A DNA stretch of 64,000 nucleotides from Vicinamibacterales bacterium (GTDB lineage Bacteria; Acidobacteriota; Vicinamibacteria; Vicinamibacterales; UBA2999), in assembly GCA_041659285.1 (NCBI GenBank), contig JBAZYO010000001.1, positions 124,001 to 188,000 on the forward strand, written 5' to 3'. The position numbers and the translations under genes are program-made. The stretch's first letter is position 1. Each line of letters opens with the position of its first letter. A model generated the notes under the pieces. It made no database searches and was not told the DNA's origin. It saw only the letters and a program-made list of their open reading frames with translations. Of this stretch, positions 63,023 through 64,000 are shown piece after piece.

Positions 63023-63118
63023 TCGGCGCTATGCGCCGGCCATCTGACCGCGTATGAACCCTCTCTCTGGGAGCGTGGCGTCCCCAGCTTCGGTCGGCTC
63101 TTTCACCGACACGCCAAG

Positions 63119-63153
63119 CACCCGGGCACGTAGCGAATGCTGCGGCCCGGGTG
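63119..63153. repeat. 9-bp perfect hairpin in the spacer before the recombinase
   Basis: CACCCGGGC and GCCCGGGTG enclose a 17-base loop. It lies 340 bases before the recombinase start, in the same spacer as the nested stems at 62965-63022. Confidence 0.5.
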
Positions 63154-63322
63154 TTCGTATGGGTGATCACGGACAGGTGTGACACAGGTGACGGGTCCCT
63201 CCGGGCTGGCCCCGTAAGGCGCAAGCAGATTGCCGAGGCCACACACCCCCACACACCCACCCCACGAAGTTTGCCCCGCTGTGTAGCGACCTCGTAAAGT
63301 TCGCGCCGCACAGGAGGCTTCG

Positions 63323-63496
63323 ATGTTTGAGATTGGCGATGTAGTGCGGGTGATGAGTATGGCGCGCACCGATGCGATAGGTCGGATTGTCGCGATAGGC
63401 GATGGGCGCTACGTGGTGCGCTTACTGAACTGGCAGGCCGACGGTTACCACCTCGATGTGGCGTGCCGTATTGAGGAACTGAGGAGCGAACGATGA
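63323..63496 (+). CDS. Small SH3/KOW-like protein ahead of the recombinase
   Basis: 57 residues: MFEIGDVVRVMSMARTDAIG, RIVAIGDGRYVVRLLNWQAD, GYHLDVACRIEELRSER. The alternating strand pattern (GDVVRV, GRIVAI, YVVRLL) suggests a small beta-barrel of the SH3/KOW kind. A perfect AGGAGG box lies six bases before ATG. The stop overlaps the recombinase start (ATGA), so it is translationally coupled and could be an accessory factor of recombination. Confidence 0.65.
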   Translation: MFEIGDVVRVMSMARTDAIGRIVAIGDGRYVVRLLNWQADGYHLDVACRIEELRSER

Positions 63497-64000
63497 GAGC
63501 CGCAATTTACGCCCGAGTATCGAAGGACCACGACAAGAACAAACGCGAGGAGCACGCCGACACTGAATCGGTGAAGCGCCAGGTCGAGGGTGGCCGCGCC
63601 TTTATCGAGAAGCAGGGGTGGACCCTCGATGAGGCGCAGGTCTACCGCGACAACGGCGTGAGCGGTGCGCTGTTTGAAGGCCGTGCTGCCTTCCAACGGA
63701 TGATGAGCGATGCCCGCGCCGGTGCATTCGATGCGTTGGTGTTCTTCGACCTTGACCGCTTTACCCGCCTTGCCCACAAGGGTATGGACGCGCTGTCCGA
63801 GTTGGCTGACCTCGGCGTGTCCGTCTGGGACTTCTCGAACGGCCAACAAGTGGACCTCGATTCGCTTGAGGGCGAGATGAGCTTGTCGATGAGGCTGCAG
63901 TTGGTGCAGTTCTCTCGCCGCGAGAAGCGGAAGCATTCGACTGGTGCCTCCCACGCATATGCACGAGACGGATATTGGGTTGGTGGTGCGCCCTTCGGCT
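63493..64000 (+). CDS. Serine site-specific recombinase (partial, cut by window edge)
   Basis: 169 residues visible and still open. The resolvase/invertase catalytic domain is clear: IYARVSKD with Arg8 and catalytic Ser10, SVKRQVEGGRAFIEKQGWTL, YRDNGVSGALFEGRAAFQRM, ALVFFDLDRFTRLAHKGMDA with the Arg pair of the active site, then REKRKHSTGASHAYARDGYW and GGAPFG, the start of the recombinase domain of large serine integrases. Such enzymes insert and excise elements between attP and attB without host factors. It marks the surrounding DNA as an integrative element; its attachment site should lie nearby. Confidence 0.93.
   Translation, partial: MRAAIYARVSKDHDKNKREEHADTESVKRQVEGGRAFIEKQGWTLDEAQVYRDNGVSGALFEGRAAFQRMMSDARAGAFDALVFFDLDRFTRLAHKGMDALSELADLGVSVWDFSNGQQVDLDSLEGEMSLSMRLQLVQFSRREKRKHSTGASHAYARDGYWVGGAPFG

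Noticed and set aside
62511..63311. Minus-strand 266-codon frame
   Set aside because: It covers the coiled-coil gene in antisense and the structured spacer; no domain and no ribosome-binding site.

Overview
The window looks like the chromosome of a GC-rich, free-living bacterium, most likely an acidobacterium of the Vicinamibacteria type. That placement is inferred from gene content, not from a marker gene: a DUF2277 protein, the C-terminal scrap of an ADOP/MacB-like permease, an IPTL-CTERM protein next to an exosortase, PAS/REC-rich hybrid kinases, and many starts with no Shine-Dalgarno sequence. No rRNA, tRNA or CRISPR array was seen.

Region by region. 0-3.7 kb: secreted repeat proteins, two tiny membrane proteins and a DUF952 protein. 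3.7-9.8 kb (minus strand): a tightly packed operon read as speD-like, exosortase, GT-C-like membrane protein, methyltransferase, SEC-C protein, GT39-like membrane protein. It sits back to back with an exported ice-binding-like protein carrying an IPTL-CTERM tail, the expected exosortase substrate. 11-15 kb: small housekeeping and stress genes (PAS protein, cold-shock protein, OsmC, FtsB-like, CutA, a trans-sulfuration enzyme), with a MITE-like inverted repeat before cutA. 15-27.3 kb: a SpoIIE-type phosphatase, RNase III fused to DUF2007, DUF2277, an ATPase coupled to hutU and hutH, purA, a PilZ protein and an ABC exporter.

27.3-44.5 kb is a signalling island. A Wsp-like chemosensory operon (CheW, CheR-TPR, CheW, MCP, CheA-REC, CheB) ends in a REC-PAS-PAS-kinase-REC hybrid instead of a WspR-type cyclase. 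Facing it are a GGDEF cyclase, a degenerate histidine kinase, an HD-GYP phosphodiesterase and a stand-alone kinase dimerisation domain, followed by a FIST-domain sensor paired with a PAS hybrid kinase. Both synthesis and breakdown of cyclic di-GMP are therefore encoded here. 44.6-55.1 kb: polyphosphate kinase, TSUP permease, an amino-acid permease with an ACMSD-like amidohydrolase, an exported cupin, an exported alanine-racemase-like enzyme, a three-gene operon ending in a PilT-family ATPase, and greB.

From about 55.2 kb to the right edge gene density and character change: short unfamiliar genes, hairpin-rich spacers, iteron-like repeats, a primase-helicase replication protein, a string of overlapping small genes and, cut by the edge, a serine recombinase. 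This is read as the left part of an integrative or plasmid-like element. A recurrent regulatory feature of the chromosomal part is a TANNNT hexamer ending exactly 6 bases before a start codon with no ribosome-binding site, the expected look of leaderless promoters. One 8-bp palindrome (AGTATACT) appears to serve two divergent genes at once.
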